Counted from the stretch's first letter, positions 50,378 through 62,263 are shown. The stretch: DNA of 64,000 nucleotides from Prostheceraeus crozeri (GCA_907163375.1 CAJQUW010013652.1:1-64000), one strand, 5' to 3'. Notes: generated by a model not told the origin, from the sequence alone. Translations and numbers: made by a program.

Positions 50378-51130
50378 TCAGTCAGAGAACAATTGTTCGA
50401 TAACTCTATCATGATTTTTTTTATCAATATTAATTGTAATGAAGCCATAATCTTTTGACCAAGCATTATTACACGAATGCTTAAATTCATCTTTATCTCT
50501 TATACATAAATCTCTTAACAAATCACTTAAGTTTCTTGCATTTATTTCAAATAGTATAAATATATTTGCATTCTTTCTAATAACACTTCCGTCTAATAAA
50601 TACATACTTTGTGTTAAATAAAATACACTACAGTTGTTATGTCTACCTCTTGTGAAATAATTTCTCTGTACTGACTGATTTCTATCATTAACACAATCAT
50701 CAAAAATTACACAATGTTTCATTGTTTTATCTAGTTTACTAGGATCTTGCTTATTACCACTATCATCTATTAATTGTATCTTTATGTGTTTATTTTTATT
50801 AGATTCTACTAACTGATCATTTTTTGCTGCTTCTTCACACCACGAACTTATTTCTTCTTCATATTCAGAATTTTCATATTCTTTGAATAATGAAGCAATT
50901 GCTGTTTTTTAAGATTATTTTCAAATCCATATTTTAAAAATTGATAGATGGGTTGTTCTGCTGTTGTTGTATAAATTATAAGATTGTTATAATCCAAAAA
51001 ATTTGGAGTCGTTAAAATTTTAAATAATAGATACCTACGTTTTTCCACAACCTGATCTTCCACAAATAACTGACGAAACTTTATTAGATAAATTTGGATG
51101 ATGATTAAATCTAAGTTTTTTTATTTAATG
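50378..51130 (-). pseudogene. P-loop ATPase A, packaging type
   Basis: A Walker A-like GRSGCGKT is visible near 51050 and a Walker B-like HCVIFDDCVND near 50715, followed by SVFYLTQSMY, the sensor strand of A32/FtsK-type packaging ATPases. Broken, with a few breaks. It differs from ATPase B of the same element. Confidence 0.65.
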
Positions 51131-51246
51131 GTAGTACTTCACTCATTTTTAATAAAAAAATTTTATTTTTTGTTTTTAAAGAAGAAGAATAAGAGGAAGA
51201 ATAATAAGAAGAAAAAAATTAAACTTCTCTAGCTTCGCGTGGGAGT

Positions 51247-52047
51247 TTATACCTCCCGAACCAAAAGATCTATCATAATCTCTTCACCTCCAAAATTTAT
51301 TTCTTGTCCTTTCTCATCAGTGATTCTAATGTTAATGTTGTTAATAGTTTTTCTTGTAATAGGGAAATATATTAATGTTTGGGGAAATACATTTAATCTA
51401 TAACCAATGGGTACAGTAAAAGCTGGAAAACTGAATATTAAATTTGACAATTTACCATTTATATCCTCCTTCAATAATGTCACAATGTACAACAATTGAA
51501 TTTATTTCAGTTATTTTTGGAATCTTCTCACCTAAATGATAACCTTGACTATAAGTTTGTTTATTAAATCCTAATAGCTTTGACAATGATCTATCATGAT
51601 TAAAATCAACTTGATGATTTTCGTCTAAAGTAAGAGAAAATTTATTAACTGCCGGTTCAACTGCAAAATGTAATTGTTTCTTATCTTTAAATGGTATACC
51701 TAAATGTCTCTTAATTTCATTTGATATTGATTCAACTTCGTAAGAACCAGGAAGAAAAGTTAGTATTTTCCATGTTTTACCTTTATCAGTAGAATATCTA
51801 AATTGGTCATTCACATCTTGATAACGTTTTGAATAGTGTTAAATGTGGAGAAACTAGTCAATGCAATTTGATAATTTTTATTTTGTTCCAAATGTAGAAT
51901 GGGTTCTAAATTACAAGTGTGTGATGAAGTAGTTGTTATAATTTTTAACGTCGTACTAAATTTTGATGAACCTAAAATCTCTGTTAGATTTTCTAAATGA
52001 TTATTAATTTTGTCTAAATCTACTGATGATAATTCTCTCGAAGACAT
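51247..52047 (-). pseudogene. Polinton-type virion protein
   Basis: It shows SLSKLLGFNKQTYSQGYHLG, INSIVVHCDIIEGG and NNINIRITDEKGQEINFGGE, a pattern frequent in Polinton proteins of animals. The LLGF segment recalls the two paralogues at 12729-15686 of the first Polinton. It is probably a minor capsid, penton or fibre component. Broken, about two breaks. Confidence 0.55.
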
Positions 52048-52089
52048 TTTTTTAGTTAAAATTTTAAATAAACATTTTTTATAAAAAAA

Positions 52090-52828
52090 TTAAAAACAAC
52101 ATATTTCAGCTATACTTTTATAATCCTCTTCATTTAGAATCTTCATTTCTAACAGTCTTTTCAATATAGCATGAATTTCATTGAAACTAGAATTATGTCC
52201 TTCTTTTATTGCCGATATTAAAATATTTAATCTATTTAATAATTCTTGTGGATCATCTGGTAAAAATACAGTTGTTTCTGTTTTAAAACCTTTCCCTACT
52301 TTAACTCCCGTTGATAATAAATTTTCTAATTGTTTATAACGTCTAAGAGATTTTGCTGCACCAACTCTATCTAACATAGATTTATATTTTATGAGATCTT
52401 CTACAGCATGATTATTTAAATCTGCTCCTCTTAAAAGATCAACAAAATTTCTATCTAAACTAATAGGTGATTTATCTGGCGTAAAAATAAACCCCCGTAA
52501 AGGTTGTGGAAATATTTCTTTTCCGCCAAGATAAAATCTTCCAAATAATTTTTTATCTAAAAAGAAAAGTAGAATGTTCAAATAACATAGATTTTGGTAA
52601 TTTTTTATCAATGTTTGCTTCTAACAAACCATAATCATCTAATAGTGTTTTAAGTACTGGATCCGCTATATCAACACGTTTTTCATTAATTTGTTTTTCA
52701 ATAGTTTTAAATGGTTCGACAGTTTTTTCATAATCAGTTTTTATTTCTTCAGTTAATTTTAATTGATCAAACATATCAGATTGTATACCAGCTTTTTTCA
52801 TTCTATGTTGAAGATGATTTTCTTTCAT
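52090..52828 (-). pseudogene. Conserved Polinton protein beside the ATPase
   Basis: It contains KLFGRFYLGGKEIFPQPLRG and DLLRGADLNNHAVEDLIKYK, likely the counterpart of the 230-aa protein at 20502-21194 (RYEDLIQYA). The rest is helical and charged. Unknown role, probably structural. Broken, about one break. Confidence 0.5.
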
Positions 52829-53088
52829 AATATTTCTTTGTTTTATTAACTTGTCTAATTGTTGAATTCTTTCAAAATTATCAGCTCTAATTTATCCATT
52901 TTTAATGTTATATTTTTATATTATATTTTTATATTATATTATTTTATATTTTTTTATGTATATATCAAATTTAAGTATTTTAGAAATTGGAAAATTAAAA
53001 AGGTAAAGTAGTTATTCTATCAGGTAAAGTTTTTCTTTTATCATCAAATGGATCTAATGCTAATTTATGTTCCTCTTTTAAATACATT

Positions 53089-56000
53089 TTATGTTTTTTT
53101 TGAATTAAGTCTATAATTACATGCTGTTTTTATTTCATTACTAAATAATGCATTCTTATAATCTTGAAATGTTATTTGGTTAGCCACTGATGCCTTTGAA
53201 ATTCCTTTTAATGTTTTATGTGTTTTAATATTATTAGTTGTATTATAACAATAACATTTAGATTTTAAAAATATAGCCTCTGTTATGAAATCTTCATTTC
53301 CTTCTAGTTCATCTTTTACTTTACATAAATCAGAAGGATGAATGATATCTTTTATTTTATTAATTTCTTCATGAAGTGAAGAATTATACGGTATTGTTAA
53401 TTCTAAGAAAACGGAATCCGTATCTGTAAAGTGTAATTTATAGTTTTTGCCATAAGCAGGTGCTAAATAGTCATATATAAATCTATACATAAATAGTTTA
53501 GCTAATTCTAATATAGTGAATCCAATAAAATTAAACTTATCATGTTTTACGCTAATTCGACGTAAATGTACAGCACATAGTTCATCACTGAATCTAGTAG
53601 TTCTTTTATATGTTGGTTTCCTTGTTAAATTTTGAAATCTATATTTATCATAAACTATTTCAATATTTTGTCTATTACGCACATTTTTCTAAAGTCTTGC
53701 CATAAAATGCATTATTCATTAATTTAAAGAATACGTTTACAAAATCATCTTTCTTTCTTTTAGCTATTTTACGTTTTTCAATATTGAACTCTATATAATT
53801 TTTTAACCACCTAGATTTTCTATACTCTAGTTTTCTATGTATTTTAGTTAGAATCATTCCATGATCTAAATACCAATCTAGCATTCTTCCTTCAACAACA
53901 TACTTTCTTTTATTACTTTGTGTTAACATAAGTTTTTTTGTTGGTCTGTATTTTTTAGGCATTATAGATTTTTGATAATCTGAAAAATCTTCTATATTGG
54001 GAATTTTGTTTTCGGGACAGAAAGGAAAATATTTTGTTTTATCTTTTATTTCATCAGGGTATACTAAATCAACTTCATATATATAACCAAAATTATAATT
54101 TCCATCATGTGTTTTTTGATAATCAAGAATATTACACCATGTCATTTCACCTGTTGGTAATTCTTGTATCATGCAAGAAGAATATAAGCTATTAAAATCA
54201 TAATATAACAAATAGTTTTCTCTCATGATTTCATCAACTGCTGCTTGACTAACTTCATTTGATATAAGTCCTTCTTTATTTTGATTAAACAATTTTATAA
54301 ACTGATCGCTTTCTTCTGGAGATAAAGGTTTCATTATTCCATAATCATCAGGATTTACTTTTTTATTATAACACTTAACACATCTATTACCTAAAACTGA
54401 TGAAACTCCACCTCTAATACCAGATTCAAAAAATAATAATTTATCATATGTATTTTCTTTATAATGTTTAAGTTTAACACCAGTATGTTTTAATCCTGCT
54501 AACCATGTTAAACCTGGTGTAGAATAACAATAACATGGATCTATTCCATAATATTCTAAACACATATCACGAAAGTTTTCAAAAAGATCAGTAGGGATTA
54601 ATACATCTATCTGAAGATATTTCATTGTATAATCATACATTGTTTTACAATTTAACTCTCTCCAATTTTTTTCAGCTTCTGCATAATCTTCTTCAGATAG
54701 TTCTGATTGTTTTAATGTTGATTTAAATTTATTTATTGGAGGAAGTTGTTTTTCTTCCATAATCTTATTCACTGAATTAAAATCTCCAGTTAAATCAGTC
54801 TTCGACTGTGAACCGTTCAGATGCACTTTTTTCAGGTGCACTTTTTTCATATTTACCATTATCAGAATTTTGTGTTATGTTAACATTATATGCTTCGAAA
54901 TCACAATAAATAGTAAAGGGTACTTTATTTTTGTAATAATGTCTATTATAAATTAAATAATCATCTTTAGGAAAAGTATTTTCAACTGCTTCGTTTTGTT
55001 GACAATTCTCCAAATGTCTATTCATTTCATCTTTAGTTCTAAAGCTCGTCATACATTGGAGACAGGGAAAATTAGCATTATCTGAAGTTTTTGTAAATAT
55101 AGAAACATCTTTACACAATATAAAATGACCCTGATAATATAATATATTCGCTTGTGCTGGTTGTTTTGTTTGTTTTAATTTTTCAAATTTATCTTTATAT
55201 ATTTCATGTGTTAAGTTGATATATCTTTGTAAATCTTTTTCAGACTGTTGATAATTTTGATTTAATATTTGTAACTGATAACTATATTCTTTATCATATT
55301 GTTCTTTATATTGTTGTTGACAATTTTTTAAACATTCATTTATTTTTTGATTGGTTTCATTTTCTTCATTATTTAATTCTCTATTGTCTTCATTTAATTT
55401 TTGTATCGTTTCTATCTTATTTTGATATTTATGGCCATATTCTTGTACTAATATTTTTGTTTGTTGTTGATAATCTGTTTTACATTTTTGTAAACTTTTA
55501 TTTAAATTTTCTAAGTTTTGTTGATGTTCTAAAGATAAAGATGAATAATTGTAATCATAATCATCATTACATCCTTTATAATTATCATGATTAATCATTA
55601 TTGGTGATAGTGTTTTAACAATTTCAAATTTTTCAGTACATATTATTTTTCCTTGGTAAAAAATATTATGATGCATGTAATTTCCTCTATCATTATATAC
55701 TATTTCTGATTGACATAAATTTTTATTATTCAAGTAAAATTTTTTTGAATCTGAGTAAAGTGGAGTAATTTTAACAATAGAAACATAATTAACATTTAAT
55801 TCAAAAACATTTACTTCTATTAAATTTTTATTCTTTTTATGAAACTTTATTAACCTATTATAATCATATGGAAATTCATCTAAACCATCAGAAAGATCAA
55901 ATTCATTTATATATTCTTTTTTGTCATAATGACTTAGTCTTTCTTTGTGATATTCTACAGGATGTAAATGTGCTATAATACTCCACAGAAAACAATAATC

Positions 56001-56750
56001 ATCTTCATTTTTTATGTTGATTATTTGTGGTGAACTGAAAGGTAAAGGAACATAACTACCACCAGTATTATTTTTATATTTATCAATTACTATTTTCTTA
56101 GATAGTATTTTAACAAATCTCCAACCAGATTCACGTAACTGGGCTTCAATTATACAATTTTCTAATTTAAGTATCATTTGTTCAAATATGGGTTGTATAT
56201 CATTTACATTATGAATTTCTTGTGAATTTGTAAAATGTCCTTGTATTATTTCTTTAGGAATTCCATCAGGTCCAGTTTTTGTATAAAGTACTTCTACATT
56301 CATATAACATTTGAAAGATTTCTTAAATATTTTGAAAAAGTTTGTTAATACATCATAAAAAGTTTTATCGGTTTCATTATATTCAACAGACTGATTAAAT
56401 AAATATTTTATATTTGCTACGGCTTCATCGGTTCGTTCAGCTTCATCAAATTCATCTACTTCGTTAAATTCATCAGTATCGCTAAATAAATATCTCCCAT
56501 CTGGTACATGTTCATCTTCACTATTAAAAACTTTTTTATATTCCGAATGTGAATAATCGTCAAACATTTTTTTAACTTTTATATCAGTAGGTAATGTTTC
56601 TAGATAGTTTTTATAATTATTTAATTTTAATATATTTCCTTCATCAGCTCGTTCTACATTTTGTGAATGCATTTTACTTTGTAAATGAGATTGATAACTT
56701 CTTTTTGTTGATAACTTTTTTTTACATAAGACACAATAAAACTTTTCCAT
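53089..56750 (-). pseudogene. polB: Protein-primed family B DNA polymerase of the second element
   Basis: An N-terminal C2H2-like finger (YCVLCKKKLSTKRSYQSHL) and a second one (FPCLQCMTSFRTKDEMNRHL) are visible. Exo I follows (TIYCDFEAYN, near 54890), then polymerase A (YYDFNSLYSS, near 54200), B (LMNNAFYGKTLE) and C (LHFTDTDSVFLEL, near 53420). A long Gln/Asn/Lys coiled-coil-like insert (about 150 residues, near 55150-55560) precedes Exo I. Broken, with several breaks. It is only distantly like the first PolB. Confidence 0.82.
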
Positions 56751-56898
56751 TTTTTTATTTTTTAAAGAAAAATTTGTGTTTTAATTTTTAAAGAAAAAAT
56801 TCTAAAATATTTTTTTAATAAATTTTTTTAGTAAAATTTTTTTAATAAATTTTTTAGTAAAATTTTTTTTAATAAATTTTTTTATAAAAAATAAAAAA

Positions 56899-57237
56899 AT
56901 GTTTGAAGAGTATAAAATAGAACATGTACCAGTTTTAAAACATTATAGACATCCAACAAATCCACTTACTCCTAAGCAAGAAGTTTAATTCTATTATCAC
57001 CATAAATATATGCAATTTGTAAGAGATTACAAAATAAAACATGGTATACCTAAATATACTAAAACAAAAGACTTTCCACTTTGTCTTCGAAGTTTTAGAG
57101 TATTTTTAGCATTTAATGATTTATGGTGGTTAATTAATAAAGATAACCTAGCAGTATATGATTTAAAAACATTAAATCAATTAAATCTTTATCCATATAT
57201 TTACAATTTTGAAACAAAATATTATAAAAGAAATTAA
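56899..57237 (+). pseudogene. Small hypothetical gene
   Basis: It begins at aaaATGTTTGAAG and contains YKIKHGIPKYTKTKDFPLC and NDLWWLINKDNLAVYDLKT. It is short, Lys/Tyr/Asn-rich, with no recognised family, and lies divergent from PolB behind an AT-only tandem repeat. Not continuous; about one break. Confidence 0.35.
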
Positions 57238-57371
57238 AAGATTAATTAGAAAATATTTTTTAGCTATTATAAAAAATATATATAATGAAAATATTATAAA
57301 TATATATATGTAAAATTATGATAAATTTGTTGAATTATTAAATATTTCACTAACACCATTTATTAATGGTT

Positions 57372-58320
57372 TTATATCATTATATGTTTGTTGGCTTCGT
57401 CTAATTTGGCATCGGATAATGTAGATTTAACATCAGATATTATTGGTGTTGCTTTTCTTAAGCCGTTTCTAACATCATGTATTGCAGTTTTCAAGTAGTT
57501 TAATGTTTCATTATCTTGTAATCTGTTAGGTATTGGTATACCAAATTTTTCATTTAAATAATGATCAAAATAAAATGTATCAGGAATAATTTTTAGTGGT
57601 ACTTTTGCTTCAGATTCTAAAAAGATAATTATTTGTTCTATAACTTGATTTGATAAATGTTTTGTATTTGCATGTATTCTAATATCAAAATCTTGGGAGT
57701 TATTATAGATTTCATGTTCGGTATCTACTAATATATTCAAATCTTTATCATATACTTGCATATGTTCACTTATGGTATCAACACGTATTATTCCATATTT
57801 ATGTTGTGTATAATATGATAAAGGCATATTTATTTTATAATTTTTATTAAGATCATTAAAGAATGCTGCATTATTTTGTGTAGTTGTAAAAAATGTTTGA
57901 ATGTTTTCTTTAATCTTATTATCTACATCACAAGCTTTATGAGCTAATACAACTATTTGAATATTTTGATGTCTTCCTTTTGTAAATATTTCTGACATAT
58001 TTTTTTGTTTTGATAAACTTGCAACATCATCTAAAATTAATAAAGATTTATTTTCAGGTGTACCAGCAAAATTTTCCATATCTTGTAACTCATCTAATTG
58101 TTTATCATTATAAACGTTTGTAAAAGTTGACCACTCAGAAGTATGCATACAAAAAATATATACTTGTGTTTCATCCTTATAATGTTCGTTTATATATTTT
58201 TTAATAAACGTAGTCTTACCACTTCCAGTTTTACCGTAAACAATGAAATGTAAATTTTCTTGATATATTCTACCTTGTGTAATATTTTTATTATTAGTTT
58301 TATCCTTAATCTTTTCCTCA
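57372..58320 (-). pseudogene. P-loop ATPase B
   Basis: Walker A (VYGKTGSGKTTF, near 58215) and Walker B (SLLILDDVASL, near 58035) are clear, followed by IQIVVLAHKACDV, a sensor-like strand. The C-terminal half is an unfamiliar extension (IRIHANTKHLSNQVI, DVRNGLRKATP). The family is of the A32/FtsK-like type, but it is not close to ATPase A. Mostly open; about one break near its front. Confidence 0.68.
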
Positions 58321-58334
58321 TCAGTCTTCCAACC

Positions 58335-58859
58335 TTAAAAATTTTTCATTTCTTGTTTATAAAAATTTATCCTCTTTTGTTCCTCTGTTAGAAAGTAACC
58401 CCATTGATTTCCAATACATATAACAAGATGATAAATAAAAAATATTAAAATACATGTAAACAATATTTTTATACAATGAAATTTTAAAAAATTCCAAAGA
58501 CGTGTAAGATCTGATTGTGCTATTTTTTTATTAGGAGATGAATTAGGGAAAAAAATTTTTTTTGGTATTATCTCTAAATATTTTTTATTATATATATCAT
58601 TACCTATAGTATTATAAATAGGATTATCTACAATATTATTAATATCTTTTACATATTCTACTTCGTCTTTATTTAAATTTGGATCTTGAGGGGATAGTGT
58701 ATCTTGAAACTTCGTGTTATTTATATAATTATTTATAATGTCATTTAATGCAGTAAGAGATTTATGACGACTTAGATTACTTTTACTACTTTTATCACTT
58801 TTATTACTTTTAATTATAACCGGTGAATATAAATCTTCCAAATTATCGCTTTTATTCAT
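58335..58859 (-). CDS. Single-pass membrane protein (174 aa)
   Basis: A Ser/Asn/Lys-rich N-terminal 125 residues (KSNKSDKSSKSNLSRHKSL) are followed by a membrane segment (ILFTCILIFFIYHLVICIG) and a short charged end. No family is recognised. It lies directly upstream of ATPase B in the same direction, so the two may act together at a membrane. Confidence 0.5.
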   Translation of the reverse strand: MNKSDNLEDLYSPVIIKSNKSDKSSKSNLSRHKSLTALNDIINNYINNTKFQDTLSPQDPNLNKDEVEYVKDINNIVDNPIYNTIGNDIYNKKYLEIIPKKIFFPNSSPNKKIAQSDLTRLWNFLKFHCIKILFTCILIFFIYHLVICIGNQWGYFLTEEQKRINFYKQEMKNF

Positions 58860-58904
58860 TTAATATTTTTTAAATAAAAAATTTAGGAATTATTATTTGT
58901 TGAT

Positions 58905-59045
58905 TCCGGACTATCATTCTTACACTCTTATGAGTGTTTTTAACTTCTGTAGGACCTCCGGAATGTATAGGAAAGAAATCGGAATTTTGTTCCTATACTC
59001 AAAAGAGGTATTTTCCGAACCTCTCCTCTCTTCCGGAATGCTTAA
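58905..59045. other. GC-richer hairpin cluster between genes
   Basis: Hairpins are ACACTC-TTAT-GAGTGT (58922-58937), GTATAGGAA with TTCCTATAC (58965-58973 and 58990-58998) and GAGGT with ACCTC (59005-59009 and 59019-59023). TCCGGA occurs three times. It stands out in an otherwise AT-only spacer and may be a regulatory or end-formation region. Confidence 0.55.
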
Positions 59046-59155
59046 GAATATTTTAATAAAATAATATTTTATTCTTTATAAAAAAATAATATTTTAATAT
59101 ATGTGAGACTATTTTAGTAGAAATACAACTATTTTAATACATATATAAGTCTATT

Positions 59156-59524
59156 TTAATAATTTAGTCCTAAATCAAAATTATTCATGTTATTATGTTG
59201 ATTAAGATTTGGATTAATATGTTGAATAAGATTTGTATTATTATGTTGATTAAAATTTTGATTAAGATCTTGATTAAGTTTTGGACAAAGTGTTACATGT
59301 CGCGGAAATTTTTTCTTCAATATAATTTTTTGGCAACCTCTACATTTTACTTTTTCTTTTAAACAATCCTTACACTGATATTTACTATCATAAAACTCTG
59401 TCTTAGGTTTAGTAATTTGACAACTTGTACATTGTCTTGTAGAACTTATACAAGAATTATAATGATTAGTAATTCCTTGACTTGTAAAATATTTATTACA
59501 ATTACGACATAACTGATCTTTCAT
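59156..59524 (-). CDS. Zinc-ribbon/finger protein (122 aa)
   Basis: Three Cys-based units are seen: CRNCNKYFTSQGITNHYNSC, CTSCQITKPKTEFYDSKYQC and CRGCQKIILKKKFPRHVTLC. Each has CxxC followed by HxxxC or CxxC. An Asn/Gln-rich tail follows (NQHNNTNLIQHINPNLNQHN). It is probably a nucleic-acid-binding regulator. It overlaps the next gene upstream by four bases. Confidence 0.55.
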   Translation of the reverse strand: MKDQLCRNCNKYFTSQGITNHYNSCISSTRQCTSCQITKPKTEFYDSKYQCKDCLKEKVKCRGCQKIILKKKFPRHVTLCPKLNQDLNQNFNQHNNTNLIQHINPNLNQHNNMNNFDLGLNY

Positions 59525-59957
59525 TTTATCTTTTTTAACCTCTTCTGGTTGTTCACATTTTTTAAATGACGTGCAAAATTTTTGGACGATATATTTTTAT
59601 TACATCCGGAACATATTTTTTTGTTATTACATTCTACAAATTGATTTTTATCAACATAATTATTTTCTGCTACATTATTATTTTGTGCTAAATAATAATT
59701 ATTATTTTGTCTAGGTGTATTTTTTCTAGCAGTATAAAGATTTTGTACTTGATCTGAAATAAATAAATGCTTTAATCTTTGTAATGGTTGCTCCGGTTGA
59801 ATATTATTATTAGGTTGAATATTATTATTATGCTGAATATTTTTTTGAAATCGATTCATATGCATACCACATGGTGTGTTTTTCATATGAGAATATAATA
59901 GCGTTTGATTTAAAAAAACGCATCTTACAAACTTGACAAATTTGAGACATTTCCATT
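59521..59957 (-). pseudogene. Second zinc-finger protein
   Basis: A CxxC-HxxxN unit (CSGCNKNISSKNFARHLKN) resembles the last finger of the neighbouring gene. An Asn/Gln-rich middle (NNNIQPNNNIQPEQP) and a CQVC pair near the front are also seen. The pair is probably a tandem duplication. Broken, about one break. Confidence 0.45.
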
Positions 59958-60090
59958 TTTTTATTTAGAAAAAAATTTATTTTTTTAGAAAAAAATTTAT
60001 TAGAAAAAATTTTATTAGAAAAAATGTTATTTTTATTAGAAAATTTTTTTTCTCATTATATAAAAAAGATTTTATTTTTATTGTTAAAAA

Positions 60091-60978
60091 ATGATGTTAC
60101 CAAATGTTGGTGGAGGTGCATATATCCCAAATAATCGTGAATCAGAAATAGAAATAGAAAATTATACCATGAAAACTGGAGACGTTTTATCTGGTCCATT
60201 GCGTCTTTCTATTCTTCCGCAACAAAATACAGAGTTAACAAATAAAGAATATGTTGATACACAAATCAATGACTTAAAAGAAAAATAGATCAACGATGTT
60301 ATGGTTCCACTGATGAATGAATTAAAGTTGCTTAAACTTAATGACAAATCATTAAACGAAAAAGTATTAAAACTTGATAAAAAGGATAGAGAGCTAGAAG
60401 CAGATATAGCAAAACTTTTTAAAAGGATTTCAGAACAATCAAAAATTTTAATATTACTTTCTATAAAGTTAAAATCTGCAGTCATTAAAAATAAACATCA
60501 GATAAAAATGTTAAAAGAACAATTAGAAGATGAAATAGAAAAACTTCCTGAAAGAATTAAAAAAAATTTAAAGCAGTTACAAACTACATTCCAAAAAAGT
60601 GTTGATGAATTAAGTTCTAAAATTACTCAACAAATGAAAAAAATGAATAGAATAATCAATGAAGTAAACTCACTTAATGAAAAAGTTGATAAAATGAAAA
60701 CTCTTAAAATCAATTTAGAAAATGAATTTAAGAAAAATTTACAAGAAAACTCTAAAGAAAATAAAGAACAGTTAGATGCTGTTAAAAATCAGTTAGATCT
60801 TCTTAAAGTTAAATTGAATGCTCTGAAAACGGCGTTGAAGATGAATCAGGAGAAAATGCAAGCTAATAGAAAAGAAATTAAAATACATCACACGCTGCTT
60901 GACGCGATAGATAAAGTGCAACGGAAAATTAATAAAGTTATCACGAAGTTGTTCGACATTCACAAACGTAAATCTTAA
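60091..60978 (+). pseudogene. Fibre-like coiled-coil protein
   Basis: The front holds MKTGDVLSGPLRLSILPQQN and then NKEYVDTQI, the signature pattern of phage and viral tail-fibre shafts (MxGxLxL...NKxYVD). More than 200 residues of heptad-rich Lys/Glu/Leu coiled coil follow (LNDKSLNEKVLKLDKKDREL). It could form a trimeric spike for attachment. About one break. Confidence 0.6.
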
Positions 60979-61097
60979 CATAAATATTTTTCCCTACTAA
61001 AAAATAAGAATCATAAAAATATAAAAAAGTTAATATAAATTTAATAAATATAAAAATTAAATATATATATAAAAAGTTAATATAAAATTAATAAAAA

Positions 61098-61310
61098 ATG
61101 CCTGTAATTTATAAACACAATCTCAAACATTTTTCATCAAATCAAGCAATGACACCAGTACCATCTATTAAACCTATCTATCAATATGATAGCATAAAAA
61201 CGGTTAAAACGGAAGGCTGTAATATAAATAATAAGGCTATATTAAATAATAATAAAGATTTAATTTTAATACCAAATAAAAAAAATAGAGGTTTTTGTAA
61301 GTATATCTAA
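61098..61310 (+). CDS. Short paralogue of the pVI-like gene (70 aa)
   Basis: MPVIYKHNLKHFSSNQAMTP and then IYQYDSIKTVKTEG match the start of the gene at 61670 in order. The hydrophobic part of that gene is absent and the frame ends early after an Asn/Lys-rich run. Probably a decayed duplicate. Confidence 0.45.
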   Translation: MPVIYKHNLKHFSSNQAMTPVPSIKPIYQYDSIKTVKTEGCNINNKAILNNNKDLILIPNKKNRGFCKYI

Positions 61311-61314
61311 ATAT

Positions 61315-61418
61315 AATTTTAAAAAATATAAAAGTATAAATATAATTTTAAAAAATATAAGAGTATAAATATAGTTTTAAAAAAATATAAAAGTATAAAT
61401 ATCATTTTAAAAAATATA
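61315..61418. repeat. AT-rich tandem repeat at a gene border
   Basis: About three and a half copies of a 34-bp unit built on ATAATTTTAAAAAATATAA plus AAGTATAAAT. Similar but different AT repeats lie at 56775-56885, 62160-62215 and 63597-63750. Confidence 0.7.
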
Positions 61419-61419
61419 A

Positions 61420-61602
61420 ATGGATAAAATTAGAGCTAATAATTTTAAAAAAATAAAACAATTAGAAGAGTTAATAAAACAAAAAAATATTATGAAAGAA
61501 AATCATAGAATAAAAAGATTAATTGATACAGGCTTGATTCCTGATAAAGTATCTTATAATAGACCAAAAACCCAATCTTTAAAAGTTAAATCGAATAAAT
61601 AA
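61420..61602 (+). CDS. Small basic ORF (60 aa)
   Basis: Starts MDKIRANNFKKIKQLEELI, Lys/Ile/Asn-rich and probably helical. It lies behind four AT-rich tandem units of about 34 bp. No family is recognised, and coding is only moderately likely in such AT-rich DNA. Confidence 0.3.
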   Translation: MDKIRANNFKKIKQLEELIKQKNIMKENHRIKRLIDTGLIPDKVSYNRPKTQSLKVKSNK

Positions 61603-61669
61603 ATATTTTTTATAATTTATATTTTTTTATAATTTATATTTTTCCCAAAAGTCAAATTTATTCCTAAAA

Positions 61670-62030
61670 AATGCCTATAATTTATTAACACAATCTTGAA
61701 CATTGTGCTTCAAATCAAAAAATTGCTCATGAACCATCTATGAAATCTGTTTATCATTATAACAATGTAGAAACAGTTCAAAAAGAAGGAGATGGTATAT
61801 TTTCTGGTATTGGAAGTGTCGTTAACTTAATTAAAAATAATAAAGATTTGATTACATCTGCTGCAAAAGGAGCAGCTGCTATAGGTAGTACAGCTAGTGC
61901 AATATCAAATGCTGTTAAGTCTCAAAACGAATTAAAACAACTAGAAACTATTCGTAAACTTAAGAATGATTCAGAAGAACTAAAAAATTTAAAAAAAACT
62001 TTCAGAGGAAACAAAAAACAAAATTGCTAA
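61670..62030 (+). pseudogene. pVI-like minor virion protein
   Basis: After a short front similar to 61098-61310 comes YHYNNVETVQKEGDGIFSGI and a Gly/Ala-rich amphipathic segment (NKDLITSAAKGAAAIGSTAS), then a charged helix. This fits the membrane-active minor proteins of adenovirus and Polintons. About one break. Confidence 0.5.
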
Positions 62031-62100
62031 CATAGCTGTGGGGTCTGATAGTAAATATAATGAAAATAAAAATAATGAAAAAACAATTGAAGAAATAAGA

Positions 62101-62163
62101 GGCAATGGTGTGAACAGCAACCTTCGGTCTAACCAGCAAAGCTGTAGCGGAGCTGGTCTAGCA
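62101..62163. other. GC-richer hairpin after the pVI-like gene
   Basis: CTAACCAGC (62129-62137) pairs with GCTGGTCTAG (62152-62161), leaving one bulge, around a loop containing AAGCTGTAGCGGA. It lies in an AT-rich spacer between two plus-strand genes. Confidence 0.5.
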
Positions 62164-62263
62164 AAATTCTAAAATTATATTTTAGTAAAATTCTAAAATT
62201 ATATTTTAGTAAAAATGTTTCTGTGTGTGAGAAAAACAAAAAGTCAAGTTATTTTTTATAAAA

